Source: Chitinophagales bacterium
GTDB taxonomy: Bacteria; Bacteroidota; Bacteroidia; Chitinophagales; JANQFB01
Assembly (NCBI GenBank): GCA_028278085.1
Contig: JANQFB010000243.1
Coordinates: 1-35,378 of the forward strand
DNA length: 35,378 nucleotides
Direction of reading: 5' to 3'
Positions 15,855 to 23,390 of the stretch are shown here, piece after piece; position 1 is the stretch's first letter; every line of letters begins with the position of its first letter. A program made the translations under genes and the position numbers. The notes under the pieces were generated by a model. That model saw nothing but the letters and a program-made list of their open reading frames with translations, ran no database searches and was not told where the DNA came from.

Positions 15855-15910
15855 AGTGAGAGTGGAGAGTGAGTTTTGAGAGTTCCTCACTCTCACTCTC
15901 CACTCTCACT
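15855..15910. repeat. Perfect 19-bp palindrome built from GAGAGTG units
   Basis: AGTGAGAGTGGAGAGTGAG (15855-15873) is the exact reverse complement of CTCACTCTCCACTCTCACT (15892-15910), with an 18-nt spacer. The right arm overlaps the stop codon of the DUF6340-like gene (15909-15911). The arms consist of short repeated purine units on one side and pyrimidine units on the other. It lies between two minus-strand genes just upstream of a strong promoter, so it may separate their transcription. It may also belong to a dispersed intergenic repeat family. No T-run follows the stem. Confidence 0.85.
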
Positions 15911-16964
15911 ACTGCCCTTCCGGTAGTTGTTTACGAATAAGGGCTTCATCTTTTATCCGCTGTTCCAGCACCTCCAGGTAGGATCTCGCTTTCTTGTTCC
16001 GGAATTCATCTTTGGACTTTTCGGCCCATGCTTTTGCGGCCTCCAGGCTTCCTTCGATTTCACTGGCCACAGCCATGTTATAGGCGGCTTTTCCGGCCAG
16101 TGTCTGATCTTCGGTGGAATAAATGATCTTTTTCCACTTTTGGGCGGCATCCTTCCAGTTTCCGGCTTCGGCCTGCATTCCGGCAATTTCCATCATTTGT
16201 TCTTCCTTATGCTTCCCGTAATAACGACGCTTAACGGTGGCCCAGGTAGGAGATATCCTGCCGCCATAGCTCAACCCTCCTTCATAGGCAGTTCTGCGAA
16301 CCATTTCCGATGGATCCGGGAGATTATACCTGGCCTCTGTTTCCCGGTATCCTTTTCCCAGGAAGCTTTCCTCATCCAGCAGGATCACTTCGTCGGCGAT
16401 CTCTTTTTGAGCCGGATCATACATTCTCCAGCCGATGGATACTGTTACAAATTCTTCGAGCTCTAATTCGGGTACCGTTATCGGGTTGCCTTCAAAATCT
16501 GTTGCCAATACCTCCCGCGTCCGGCGGATGGTCCGGGTATCCACATCGAATATTTCCAGGACGATCAGCGCCTGCGCTCCGTTTTCCCGGCAGATATGTT
16601 CCACCACATTCCAGCGGATCGGTTCCGGAAAAGATTGTCGCCGGGCCTCCCCGAAACTGCTATCCAACAGCACGGCTTCGAACCTGGGCGTTTTGTCGAG
16701 CGCCCCCTGCAAGCCTTTGATAGCCTCTTTGATCCCGTATTGATCGGTCCAGTCATTCGAACCGAAAAGGCCATTCCAGCTATTCCACTCATTCCCGGAT
16801 GACCGGGTTCTGGCGCCCAGGGCTAGCTTTTTTATCGGTTCACGAACCGTGAACTCCGCCGGCAGCAAAACATTCACCTGCTTGGGTACCATGCAGCCAA
16901 AAGTGAATAGCAGGCAACTGTATATGGCTGCCATCTTGAGGAATTTATCGTTCAAGGGAAACAT
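15909..16964 (-). CDS. Putative lipoprotein, DUF6340-like, with TPR-like C-terminus
   Basis: 351 residues. A start at the internal Met11 (16934) would give a more standard signal, MAAIYSCLLFTFGC, ending in a lipobox cysteine; the longer start is kept here but is less sure. The N-terminal half contains VNVLLPAEFTV, the receptor-like block GAQALIVLEIFDVDT and SIGWRMYDPAQ. This resembles, from memory, the DUF6340 lipoprotein family. The C-terminal third has helical pairs (AGNWKDAAQKWKKII, AAYNMAVASEIEGSLEAAKAWAEKS) of TPR type, ending in a charged helix. It lies upstream of the DUF6089 gene in the same direction, separated by the palindrome. Function unknown. Confidence 0.68.
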   Translation of the reverse strand: MFPLNDKFLKMAAIYSCLLFTFGCMVPKQVNVLLPAEFTVREPIKKLALGARTRSSGNEWNSWNGLFGSNDWTDQYGIKEAIKGLQGALDKTPRFEAVLLDSSFGEARRQSFPEPIRWNVVEHICRENGAQALIVLEIFDVDTRTIRRTREVLATDFEGNPITVPELELEEFVTVSIGWRMYDPAQKEIADEVILLDEESFLGKGYRETEARYNLPDPSEMVRRTAYEGGLSYGGRISPTWATVKRRYYGKHKEEQMMEIAGMQAEAGNWKDAAQKWKKIIYSTEDQTLAGKAAYNMAVASEIEGSLEAAKAWAEKSKDEFRNKKARSYLEVLEQRIKDEALIRKQLPEGQ

Positions 16965-16985
16965 ATATACCGGAATTCCATCAGC

Positions 16986-17008
16986 GCCAGGTTGCTCTTA
17001 GGCCTGGC
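16986..17008 (-). terminator. Weak hairpin after the aldo/keto reductase gene
   Basis: GCCAGG (16986-16991) and CCTGGC (17003-17008) form a 6-bp stem with an 11-nt loop, 8 nt past the reductase stop. There is no T-run, so a terminator role is uncertain. Confidence 0.25.
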
Positions 17009-17015
17009 ATTATTG

Positions 17016-17996
17016 TTAAAACCTTGGAAGTTGAGGTTTATTGTCCAGGATCTGATCGATCGTTTCCAGGTCATTATCCGAAAGCGAGGCCGCCACATCA
17101 ATAGCGCCCAGGTTCTCTTTCAGGTGCTTTAATTTTGTCGCTCCGGTGATAACTGTGCTGACATCCCGGTTCTTGAGACACCAGGCCAGGGCCAGTAAGG
17201 ATAGGGAAGTGCCGGTTTGTTTGGCGAATTGGGCCAGCTTTTTGACTTTCTCCAGCTTTTGCCGGTCACCCAACACTTTTTCTTTCAACCAATCCAGCCC
17301 CTCCAACTCCAGGCGGGTACCGGAAGGAACGCCATCATTATACTTACCGGTCAGCAATCCCGAGGCCAGCGGAGACCAGATCGTTGTACCGAGTCCGATC
17401 TCCCGGTAAAGGCGGTGATATTCGACTTCCACTCTTTCGCGGTGGAACATGTTATATTGTGGCTGTTCCATGGTTGGAGGGGTGAGGTGATATTCGCGTG
17501 CAATACCATAGGCTTCCATGATCTGCTGGGCGCTCCATTCGGAAGTTCCCCAATACAGAACTTTACCCTGGCAGATGAGGTTATGCATGGCTCTCACGGT
17601 TTCCTCAATAGGCGTATGCTGATCCGGGCGGTGGCAAAAGTACAGATCCAGGTAATCGACCTGGAGCCGCTTGAGGGCTGCACGACAGGCCTCTACCACA
17701 TGCTTTAAGCTCAACCCGGTTTGATTGGGCAGTTCCCCTCCCCAATACACTTTGCTGGATACAACAAAGGTATCCCTCGGCCAGCCACACTTTTTCAAGA
17801 TTTTGCCCATTACTTTTTCCGATCGCCCCCTGGCATATCCTTCCGCATTATCGAAAAAATTGATGCCGGCGTCATATGCCGTTATCATGAGCTTTTCCGC
17901 TGTTTGGTCCTTGATCTGCTGGCCGAAGGTGAGCCACGAACCAAAGGATAAGGCGCTGACCTGAAGGCCCGAACGCCTAAGTCTTCTATATTCCAT
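17016..17996 (-). CDS. Aldo/keto reductase, potassium-channel beta-subunit-like (AKR6 type)
   Basis: 326 residues, full length for the family. The catalytic tetrad is visible: Asp49 and Tyr54 in FFDNAEGYARGRSE, Lys82 in VVSSKVYWGG, and His122 in DLYFCHRPD. LRRSGLQVSALSFGSW at the N-terminus and TIWSPLASGLLTGKYNDG later are characteristic of the AKR6/YghZ/Kv-beta branch. The cofactor-binding end (STVITGATKLKHLKENL) is intact. It should reduce aldehydes or ketones with NADPH in the cytoplasm; the physiological substrate is not evident. The gene appears to be a single-gene unit, with a -7 promoter element just upstream and a decayed gene beyond it. Confidence 0.95.
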   Translation of the reverse strand: MEYRRLRRSGLQVSALSFGSWLTFGQQIKDQTAEKLMITAYDAGINFFDNAEGYARGRSEKVMGKILKKCGWPRDTFVVSSKVYWGGELPNQTGLSLKHVVEACRAALKRLQVDYLDLYFCHRPDQHTPIEETVRAMHNLICQGKVLYWGTSEWSAQQIMEAYGIAREYHLTPPTMEQPQYNMFHRERVEVEYHRLYREIGLGTTIWSPLASGLLTGKYNDGVPSGTRLELEGLDWLKEKVLGDRQKLEKVKKLAQFAKQTGTSLSLLALAWCLKNRDVSTVITGATKLKHLKENLGAIDVAASLSDNDLETIDQILDNKPQLPRF

Positions 17997-18012
17997 GGTT
18001 GATTGTTTTGTC

Positions 18013-18020
18013 CAAAAATA
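18013..18020 (-). promoter_or_regulatory. Bacteroidota -7 element (TATTTTTG) upstream of the aldo/keto reductase
   Basis: On the minus strand TATTTTTG exactly matches TAnnTTTG, 16 nt before the ATG at 17996. No good -33 TTTG is seen at the usual distance, so this is a partial promoter match. Confidence 0.4.
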
Positions 18021-18124
18021 CCTTTATATGATATAATTCCTGTAATTCAGCGATTATAATTGTAAAAATCAGTACAACGTATAACGATTCAGCCTATTTC
18101 TCGTAAATTAGTATTACCGTTGGT

Positions 18125-18446
18125 GATATAAAATCAAAGAGATTGCGGGGTTTAGAATTCGAAATCGATAAGCTGACTAACTCTATTGAGAATGTTGTAA
18201 CTGGTGATATATTCCCTACCGATTAACAAAGGAAATTCAAAAGTATATTCCGGGGTAGCAGGAAACCTGGTGGCTTTTGCTTGTAAAATTTCGTTTCAGA
18301 GAGGACATCTGGGTAATGTCGCATTTATTTCAAAATCTCAATTGATTAATCATTATATCGAAACATTAGGAGCATTTCATTTTGGGGGTCGCTTAATGAT
18401 CATAGAATCGAAAGCAGCCCTTAAATTGATAGAAAAATACTTTTAA
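18125..18446 (+). pseudogene. Internally deleted GNAT-like gene
   Basis: Two overlapping frames read like the two ends of one protein. Frame one, 18125-18226, encodes RGLEFEIDKLTNSIENV...TGDIFPTD and stops with TAA but has no ATG. Frame two, from a GTG at 18204 to 18446, encodes IYSLPINKGN...VAGNLVAFACKISF, SQLINHYIETLGAFHFGG and MIIESKAALKLIEKYF. From memory, a Bacteroidota GNAT-like family of about 150 residues begins with (E/Q)FEIDxLTNSIEN...GDxFPTD and ends with GVxGNLVAFACKLSF...MIIET. The central part of about 50 residues, including acetyl-CoA-binding elements, is missing. I therefore read this as a deletion and frameshift remnant. The 80-codon frame could still be expressed. Confidence 0.62.
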
Positions 18447-18456
18447 ATATTGCAAG

Positions 18457-18645
18457 ATGAGAAAAAAGAAAAAAGAATTCGAAGTAGACTTAATAGGTGG
18501 GCAGGAAGGCCTCACAAAAGAGGAAGAAACAGCACTGAGTGATTATTTCAAGCAAAAAAAGAAAAAGGCGAGAAAATTAAGAAGAACTGTTAAGCAAAAG
18601 TCCGCTGCTAAACAAAAAAAAGAAAATAAATTAACCAAACCATAA
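18457..18645 (+). CDS. Small lysine-rich protein, usual partner of the GNAT-like gene
   Basis: 62 residues. The N-terminal half FEVDLIGGQEGLTKEEETALSDYF is followed by QKKKKARKLRRTVKQKSA and a lysine-rich tail, so the protein is very basic. The pattern 'F..D.IGGQ..LT..E..ALS.(F/Y)FK.KK' is one I recognise from small Bacteroidota proteins encoded directly downstream of the GNAT-like family described at 18125. It starts 10 nt after that frame. An intact partner beside a broken first gene is unusual. Its role is unknown: the positive charge fits nucleic-acid or ribosome binding, and a toxin-antitoxin relation is possible but unproven. G+C content is lower than in the flanking genes. Confidence 0.7.
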   Translation: MRKKKKEFEVDLIGGQEGLTKEEETALSDYFKQKKKKARKLRRTVKQKSAAKQKKENKLTKP

Positions 18646-18680
18646 TTCAAACTAATATCCTGAGCATGTTCGGCCAATAG

Positions 18681-18702
18681 AAGTTGCGAATCCTGCCAAC
18701 TT
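18681..18702 (+). terminator. Possible weak terminator after the lysine-rich gene
   Basis: AAGTTG (18681-18686) and CAACTT (18697-18702) make a 6-bp stem with a 10-nt loop, followed by TTCTG. The stem is short and the T-run is poor. Confidence 0.3.
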
Positions 18703-18832
18703 TTCTGTCAATTCACACTTCTTAACATAAATGAATTGTGTTACCGGGAAAAGGGCCTTAATTTTGAACCAAAAGTATTTTTCCAATAGTCTGTATTTGA
18801 GTCATCGCTTTTGTAGACTAAATCATATTCGG

Positions 18833-19927
18833 ATGAAACACTACCAATATCTCTACTTGTTATTGTTATCTACACAAAGTTTACTGGCCCAAATCACCAT
18901 CGATCATAACGATATGCCGCGTGTCGATGACATCTACCGGATAATCGAGGCGGATACTACGGGAATGACCGTACCTGCCACCGGAACAAATTTTTCCTGG
19001 GACTATAAGAACCTCAGCGAAGTCCAGGAAAGAATGGACACTTTTAAAAATGTAAGCGCCACGCCGGTCGGCTACCAGTTATACTTTAATAACGAGATCA
19101 TGTATCCGGAACATAAGGCTTCCTATGCCCTGGCCGTGGAATCACCGATCGATGTTTCTCAATTCCAGGTTAAGGACGCCTATTTATATTACCGGAACGA
19201 AACCGGTGTTTTCAAAGAGGTCGGCATCGGCGCCAAGATCAATAATATACCCTCCTCCATCAGGTATGAAGATATCGATTCGGTTTATGTATTTCCTATG
19301 ACCATGGGTAATGTGGATTCTGCCACGGCCTTTTTTTTCCATACCATAGCCGGGCTGGGTTCTTTCGGACAAAACCGGAAAAGGATCAATACGGTCGACG
19401 GCTGGGGAACGCTTGAAACACCCTTTGGCACCTTCGATGTGATCCGGGTAAAAACAACATTGGACGCCACCGACACGGTATATATCGATGCCATCAGTAC
19501 GGGATTTACCGTTCCTCATCCCCTGATCACGGAATACAAGTGGCTTGCCAAAGGTTATGGCCAACCGATACTAAATATCCGTACCAATAGGGTGCAGGGC
19601 AATGAGCATATCCTGACGGTAAGTTATATGGACAGTATGCCTGCCACCGGAACGCAAGCCGGAACGCTCCCCGCATTAAGCGTCTGGCAGGTTTATCCCA
19701 ATCCTGCGAAAAACAATTTTGTCCTTGATTTGGGGCAACAAAGGCTGGAGCCGCTACTTGCGAATTTGATCAACCCAATGGGACAAGTGGTGAGGAGCTT
19801 ACGTCAGCCTCAAGGCCAGCAACAATGGATCGTTTTCACAGCCGGCCTGCCGGAAGGAATATACCTGCTTCACCTGCAAACCAAAGCCGGTTCAGCTTAT
19901 CGAAAAATTATGATCTCCGGGAATTAG
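18833..19927 (+). CDS. T9SS type A sorting-domain-containing secreted protein
   Basis: 364 residues from the ATG at 18833. The frame is open from 18731, but only the later ATG opens directly onto the signal peptide MKHYQYLYLLLLSTQSLLAQ. The central region (residues 25-280) is mostly beta and unassigned, with FDVIRVKTTLDATDTVYID and TEYKWLAKGYGQPIL, similar to other Bacteroidota secreted proteins of unknown role. The C-terminal domain reads WQVYPNPAKNNFVLDL, ANLINPMGQVV and LPEGIYLLHLQT, ending YRKIMISGN, the T9SS type A sorting signal. It should cross the outer membrane by the type IX system. It is convergent with the protease gene, 20 nt between stops. Upstream, TGTATTTG at 18792-18799 is a 7/8 match to the -7 element. 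Confidence 0.85.
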   Translation: MKHYQYLYLLLLSTQSLLAQITIDHNDMPRVDDIYRIIEADTTGMTVPATGTNFSWDYKNLSEVQERMDTFKNVSATPVGYQLYFNNEIMYPEHKASYALAVESPIDVSQFQVKDAYLYYRNETGVFKEVGIGAKINNIPSSIRYEDIDSVYVFPMTMGNVDSATAFFFHTIAGLGSFGQNRKRINTVDGWGTLETPFGTFDVIRVKTTLDATDTVYIDAISTGFTVPHPLITEYKWLAKGYGQPILNIRTNRVQGNEHILTVSYMDSMPATGTQAGTLPALSVWQVYPNPAKNNFVLDLGQQRLEPLLANLINPMGQVVRSLRQPQGQQQWIVFTAGLPEGIYLLHLQTKAGSAYRKIMISGN

Positions 19928-19947
19928 GTTTCGACCGCCTGCTTGTC

Positions 19948-22041
19948 CTACATCATATCAGAGATGATCGCAATGGCCTCATCGAGATAAACATCCTTTT
20001 TCAGGCTTTTGTGCCATTTTTCCGTCCGCTTCATCTTTGTCGAATCGGAATTGATATCCGGTATATCAGTAGCTAAAGAGCTTATCTCCAGGTCTTTGAT
20101 CTCTTTTTGAATATCCTTGTATTTCTTGCCCTCTTCGCTTCTCCGTTTTTGTTCGGCCTTAAACTGTTCAAGATTCAGTGTATACAAAGTTTTATCGCGT
20201 TGCCTCTTCATCCGAAGCGCGTTTTCGTTGATCAGCTTGAAGGTTGGATTTTGCGCGACACGATCCTTACTATTCTGATAGATCCGGTCCATAGGGACCG
20301 ATGATTGCTTCCAGTCATCATAGGCGACCGGTTCGATCTCATCCCAGGCGATCACATAATCATGTTCCTTTTCACCGACCTCTATGTAGCTGTAATTATC
20401 GGGCAGAATGATATCCGGGACCATACCTTTCATTTGAGTCGTGCGCCCATCGATCCTGTAGAATTTCTGAGTGGTCAGCTTAATGGCCCCTAATGGTTTC
20501 AGGCCGATCTGTTCGCTGGACAAATAGGTATCCAGGTTAAACATTCGCTGAACGGTACCCTTTCCAAATGTATTAGCGCTACCGACAATCACCGCCCGGT
20601 GATAATCCTGCATCGCTGCTGCCAGGATCTCGGATGCAGAGGCGCTGAAACTGTTGACCAGCACAACCAACGGCCCGCCATATTGTATATCGGGATCATC
20701 GTCTTTCAGGATATAAGGCGCTCCTTTTTTGGATTTAATTTGAACAATAGGTCCTTGTTTAATGAACAAGCCGGCCATTTTTACCACATCATTCAGCGAT
20801 CCTCCGCCATTATCACGCAGGTCGAGGATGATCCCGTCGACATTTTCCTCGTTTAACTTCATCAGCTCCCGTTTGACATCTTCCGAACAATTCCTGCCGT
20901 TGGTTTTGTTGAAATCGGCATAGAATTTCGGGAGATCGATGTAGCCGATCGTTCTTTCCTGACCGGTTTTCTTCAGCAGCACGGATTTGGCATAGGTTTC
21001 TTCCAGGTTAACAATATCCCTGATGATCGGGATGACCATCGTTGCACCGTCGACCTTTTTAACCGTTAGCCTGACCTCCGTTCCTTTTTTACCCCGGATC
21101 AGCTTGACCACATTTTCAATCCGCATGTCAACGACATCTACCGGCTCCTTGTCGCCCTGGGCTACTTTCAGGATGAGGTCACCGGCCTCCAATTGCCCCT
21201 GACGGTAAGCGGCGCTGCCGATAACGATCCGCTGTACTTTTACATACCCTCCTTTTTCCGTTAGCCGTGCACCGATACCTTCCAGTTTTCCGGACATGGC
21301 GATATCGAAATTCTCTTTATCCCTTGGCGGGAAAAACACGGTGTGGGGATCATAAACACTGGTTACGGCATTCAGATAATAAGACATCCGGTCGTCGTTA
21401 TCCAGCTTATACAGGCGGTTGAACCAGTCTTCATGGTTTTTGCGGACTTTTTCGCGGATGCTGACCTCCAGCTCTTCCATCGTTTTGATCTTTACAGAGG
21501 TATCGTTTTTTTCGATGGCCTCTTCCTGTAACTTAAGCTTTTCATGGAGCCGGGTCATGGTTTGATATTTAAGATATTTGCGCCATTGCTCTTTCAACAC
21601 GGTTTCGTTGGCGGCAAAGTCCCGTTTATCCGGATCTAGTTCCAGGTCTTCTTCCTTGGTGAAATCAAATGGCTTATCCAGGATCTCCTTATAAATGGCT
21701 TCCGCATTCTTGATCCGTTTGTTGATAATTTCGACAGATAGCTCAAAAAAACGGAAGCTACCGGCCTGAAGCTCGTCATCGATCCTGGTTTTGTAGTTTG
21801 ACAATTGTTCAATGTCTTCCCGGATCAGAAACCGTTTATTCAGATCGAGCCTTTCCAGGTACAGATCATAGGCATCCTTGGAGAATTGATCATTGATCTC
21901 TTTGGATTCGAAATGACCGGTCCTTACCTTCTGGAGGATAACCTTTACTAAAACTTCATTCTTCTTGATCTGATCAACCGGCGTATAAGAACTGAACAAC
22001 AAGAAAATACAGCCGGATAAGAATAGGGCCAAGGCTTTCAT
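19948..22041 (-). CDS. prc: Carboxy-terminal (tail-specific) processing protease, S41A family
   Basis: 697 residues, close to E. coli Prc (682). After a signal segment (residues 1-20) comes the long helical N-terminal domain (LVKVILQKVRTGHFE, LYLERLDLNKRF). A PDZ domain follows at about 245-330 (GIGARLTEKGGYVKVQRI, GDLILKVAQG). The S41 core has DGIILDLRDNGGGSLNDVV, the serine of SFSASASE (about Ser468) and the lysine of NTFGKGTVQ (about Lys494), which form the Ser-Lys dyad. The loop before the lysine is one residue longer than in E. coli. The C-terminal Prc-specific domain (EQFKAEQKRRSEE) is complete. It should degrade or trim periplasmic proteins by their C-termini. It is a single-gene unit, convergent with the T9SS gene. 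Confidence 0.95.
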   Translation of the reverse strand: MKALALFLSGCIFLLFSSYTPVDQIKKNEVLVKVILQKVRTGHFESKEINDQFSKDAYDLYLERLDLNKRFLIREDIEQLSNYKTRIDDELQAGSFRFFELSVEIINKRIKNAEAIYKEILDKPFDFTKEEDLELDPDKRDFAANETVLKEQWRKYLKYQTMTRLHEKLKLQEEAIEKNDTSVKIKTMEELEVSIREKVRKNHEDWFNRLYKLDNDDRMSYYLNAVTSVYDPHTVFFPPRDKENFDIAMSGKLEGIGARLTEKGGYVKVQRIVIGSAAYRQGQLEAGDLILKVAQGDKEPVDVVDMRIENVVKLIRGKKGTEVRLTVKKVDGATMVIPIIRDIVNLEETYAKSVLLKKTGQERTIGYIDLPKFYADFNKTNGRNCSEDVKRELMKLNEENVDGIILDLRDNGGGSLNDVVKMAGLFIKQGPIVQIKSKKGAPYILKDDDPDIQYGGPLVVLVNSFSASASEILAAAMQDYHRAVIVGSANTFGKGTVQRMFNLDTYLSSEQIGLKPLGAIKLTTQKFYRIDGRTTQMKGMVPDIILPDNYSYIEVGEKEHDYVIAWDEIEPVAYDDWKQSSVPMDRIYQNSKDRVAQNPTFKLINENALRMKRQRDKTLYTLNLEQFKAEQKRRSEEGKKYKDIQKEIKDLEISSLATDIPDINSDSTKMKRTEKWHKSLKKDVYLDEAIAIISDMM

Positions 22042-22077
22042 ATCAAACAGTTAATCATTAACAGGTACCTGAAGATC

Positions 22078-22085
22078 CAAAAATA
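22078..22085 (-). promoter_or_regulatory. Bacteroidota -7 element (TATTTTTG) upstream of prc
   Basis: Minus-strand TATTTTTG is an exact TAnnTTTG match, 36 nt before the prc ATG. The nearest TTG upstream is only 11 nt away, too close for a standard -33, so only the -7 part is convincing. Confidence 0.4.
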
Positions 22086-22259
22086 CCGGGATTTGACAAC
22101 CGCTATTTCCAGGTTGGTACCTTTACCATTATTAAACGAATATAAGGAAATTTACAAAAATTATACCACATATAAAACAGCCCGGACTTCCAGGCATGAG
22201 GGGTTTTCTTTTAAACGGAATAATGCCTTTTTTGTTTTAGTTGGACGTTACAGGCTGAT

Positions 22260-23336
22260 ATGAATGGCGAGATGAAGTATGATTTCATCATTATCGGACA
22301 AGGGATAGCCGGATCAACACTGGCATGGTCGCTATTACAATCGGGTAAAAAGATCATGGTAGTGGATGATCCGTCGGGATCCGGCGCCTCGAAAGTAGCT
22401 GCCGGGATCTTTAATCCTGTGGTTTTAAAACGGTTGACCACTTCCTGGAGGGCCGGTGAGTTGTTGTCATTTGCCGGATCATTTTACCGGGAGCTCGGAT
22501 CGGTATTAAAGATCGATTGCTACCATCCCTGTCCGATCCTGAAGATCATAACCACCGAAAGTGAAAAAGCCTACTGGGAAGCAAAAGCAATGGAACCGGA
22601 GCTGTCGCCTTTCATTCACCCCAAGGTACTTTCCCAACCGGATAGTATCCCGTTACATGCCAGCGAAGGATTCGGCAAAGTGCTCCAGGCGGGCTTTGTG
22701 AACATCCGAAAGCTGCTGGATGCCTTTGCCGGATATTTGCAGGAGAGAGGATCGCTGACCAAAGCAGCCCTGGATTACCGGGATATCAGGCTGGGGAAGC
22801 AGGAGGTAAGCTGGCAAAACATCAAAGCCTCCCGGTTGATCTTTTGTGAAGGCTACCAGGCGGTAAAAAATCCATGGTTCGGATATTTACCTTTCAAATT
22901 AGCCAAGGGAGAAACCCTGACCATCCGGGTCGAGGGGTTGGATCTGAAAAATATCGTGCGCAAAAGGATCTTTATCATGCCGCTGGGCAAGGAGCTGTAT
23001 AAAGTCGGATCGACCTACGAATGGGATGACCTGACGGAACACCCTAGCCCCCAGGGTAAAGCAGAACTGGAAGAAAAGCTTCGGAAGATCATCCGGATAC
23101 CTTTTCAGATCGTCGATCACCAGGCAGGTATCAGGCCCACGGTAACCGACCGGAGACCCCTGATCGGCATTCATCCGGAGATCAAAGAATTAGGTATATT
23201 TAACGGAATGGGAACAAAAGGCATTATGCTGGCCCCCTTTTTCGCCTCCCAGTTCACAGCATTTTTAAACGGCCAACGAAATTCCCTGGACCGGGAAATA
23301 GATATCAAACGCTACTCGGCTTTAATGGCCACCTAA
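22260..23336 (+). CDS. FAD-dependent oxidoreductase (DAO family), MnmC1-like
   Basis: 358 residues. The N-terminal dinucleotide-binding motif is IIIGQGIAGSTLAWSLLQSG, followed by VVDD, then GASKVAAGIFNPVVLKR, the FAD-contacting strand typical of DAO proteins. Later blocks are ASRLIFCEGYQAV and the C-terminal AGIRPTVTDRRPLIG...LGIFNGMGTKGIMLAPFFA, which closes the FAD site as in glycine/sarcosine-oxidase-type enzymes and the oxidase domain of MnmC. MnmD, the other half of MnmC, is encoded one gene downstream. A role in demodifying cmnm5(s2)U34 of tRNA is therefore a reasonable inference, not shown by sequence alone; an amino-acid oxidase is the alternative. A start four codons later (MKYDF) is equally possible. 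Confidence 0.85.
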   Translation: MNGEMKYDFIIIGQGIAGSTLAWSLLQSGKKIMVVDDPSGSGASKVAAGIFNPVVLKRLTTSWRAGELLSFAGSFYRELGSVLKIDCYHPCPILKIITTESEKAYWEAKAMEPELSPFIHPKVLSQPDSIPLHASEGFGKVLQAGFVNIRKLLDAFAGYLQERGSLTKAALDYRDIRLGKQEVSWQNIKASRLIFCEGYQAVKNPWFGYLPFKLAKGETLTIRVEGLDLKNIVRKRIFIMPLGKELYKVGSTYEWDDLTEHPSPQGKAELEEKLRKIIRIPFQIVDHQAGIRPTVTDRRPLIGIHPEIKELGIFNGMGTKGIMLAPFFASQFTAFLNGQRNSLDREIDIKRYSALMAT

Positions 23337-23390
23337 TACGGAAATATTATCCCTCACTTTAAGATACATAGCAATCCGGTATTAGCATCC

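Noticed and set aside
18204-18645. Classical toxin-antitoxin operon
   Set aside because: The first frame lacks much of its fold and neither product matches a known toxin or antitoxin family I can name; kept only as an unassigned pair.
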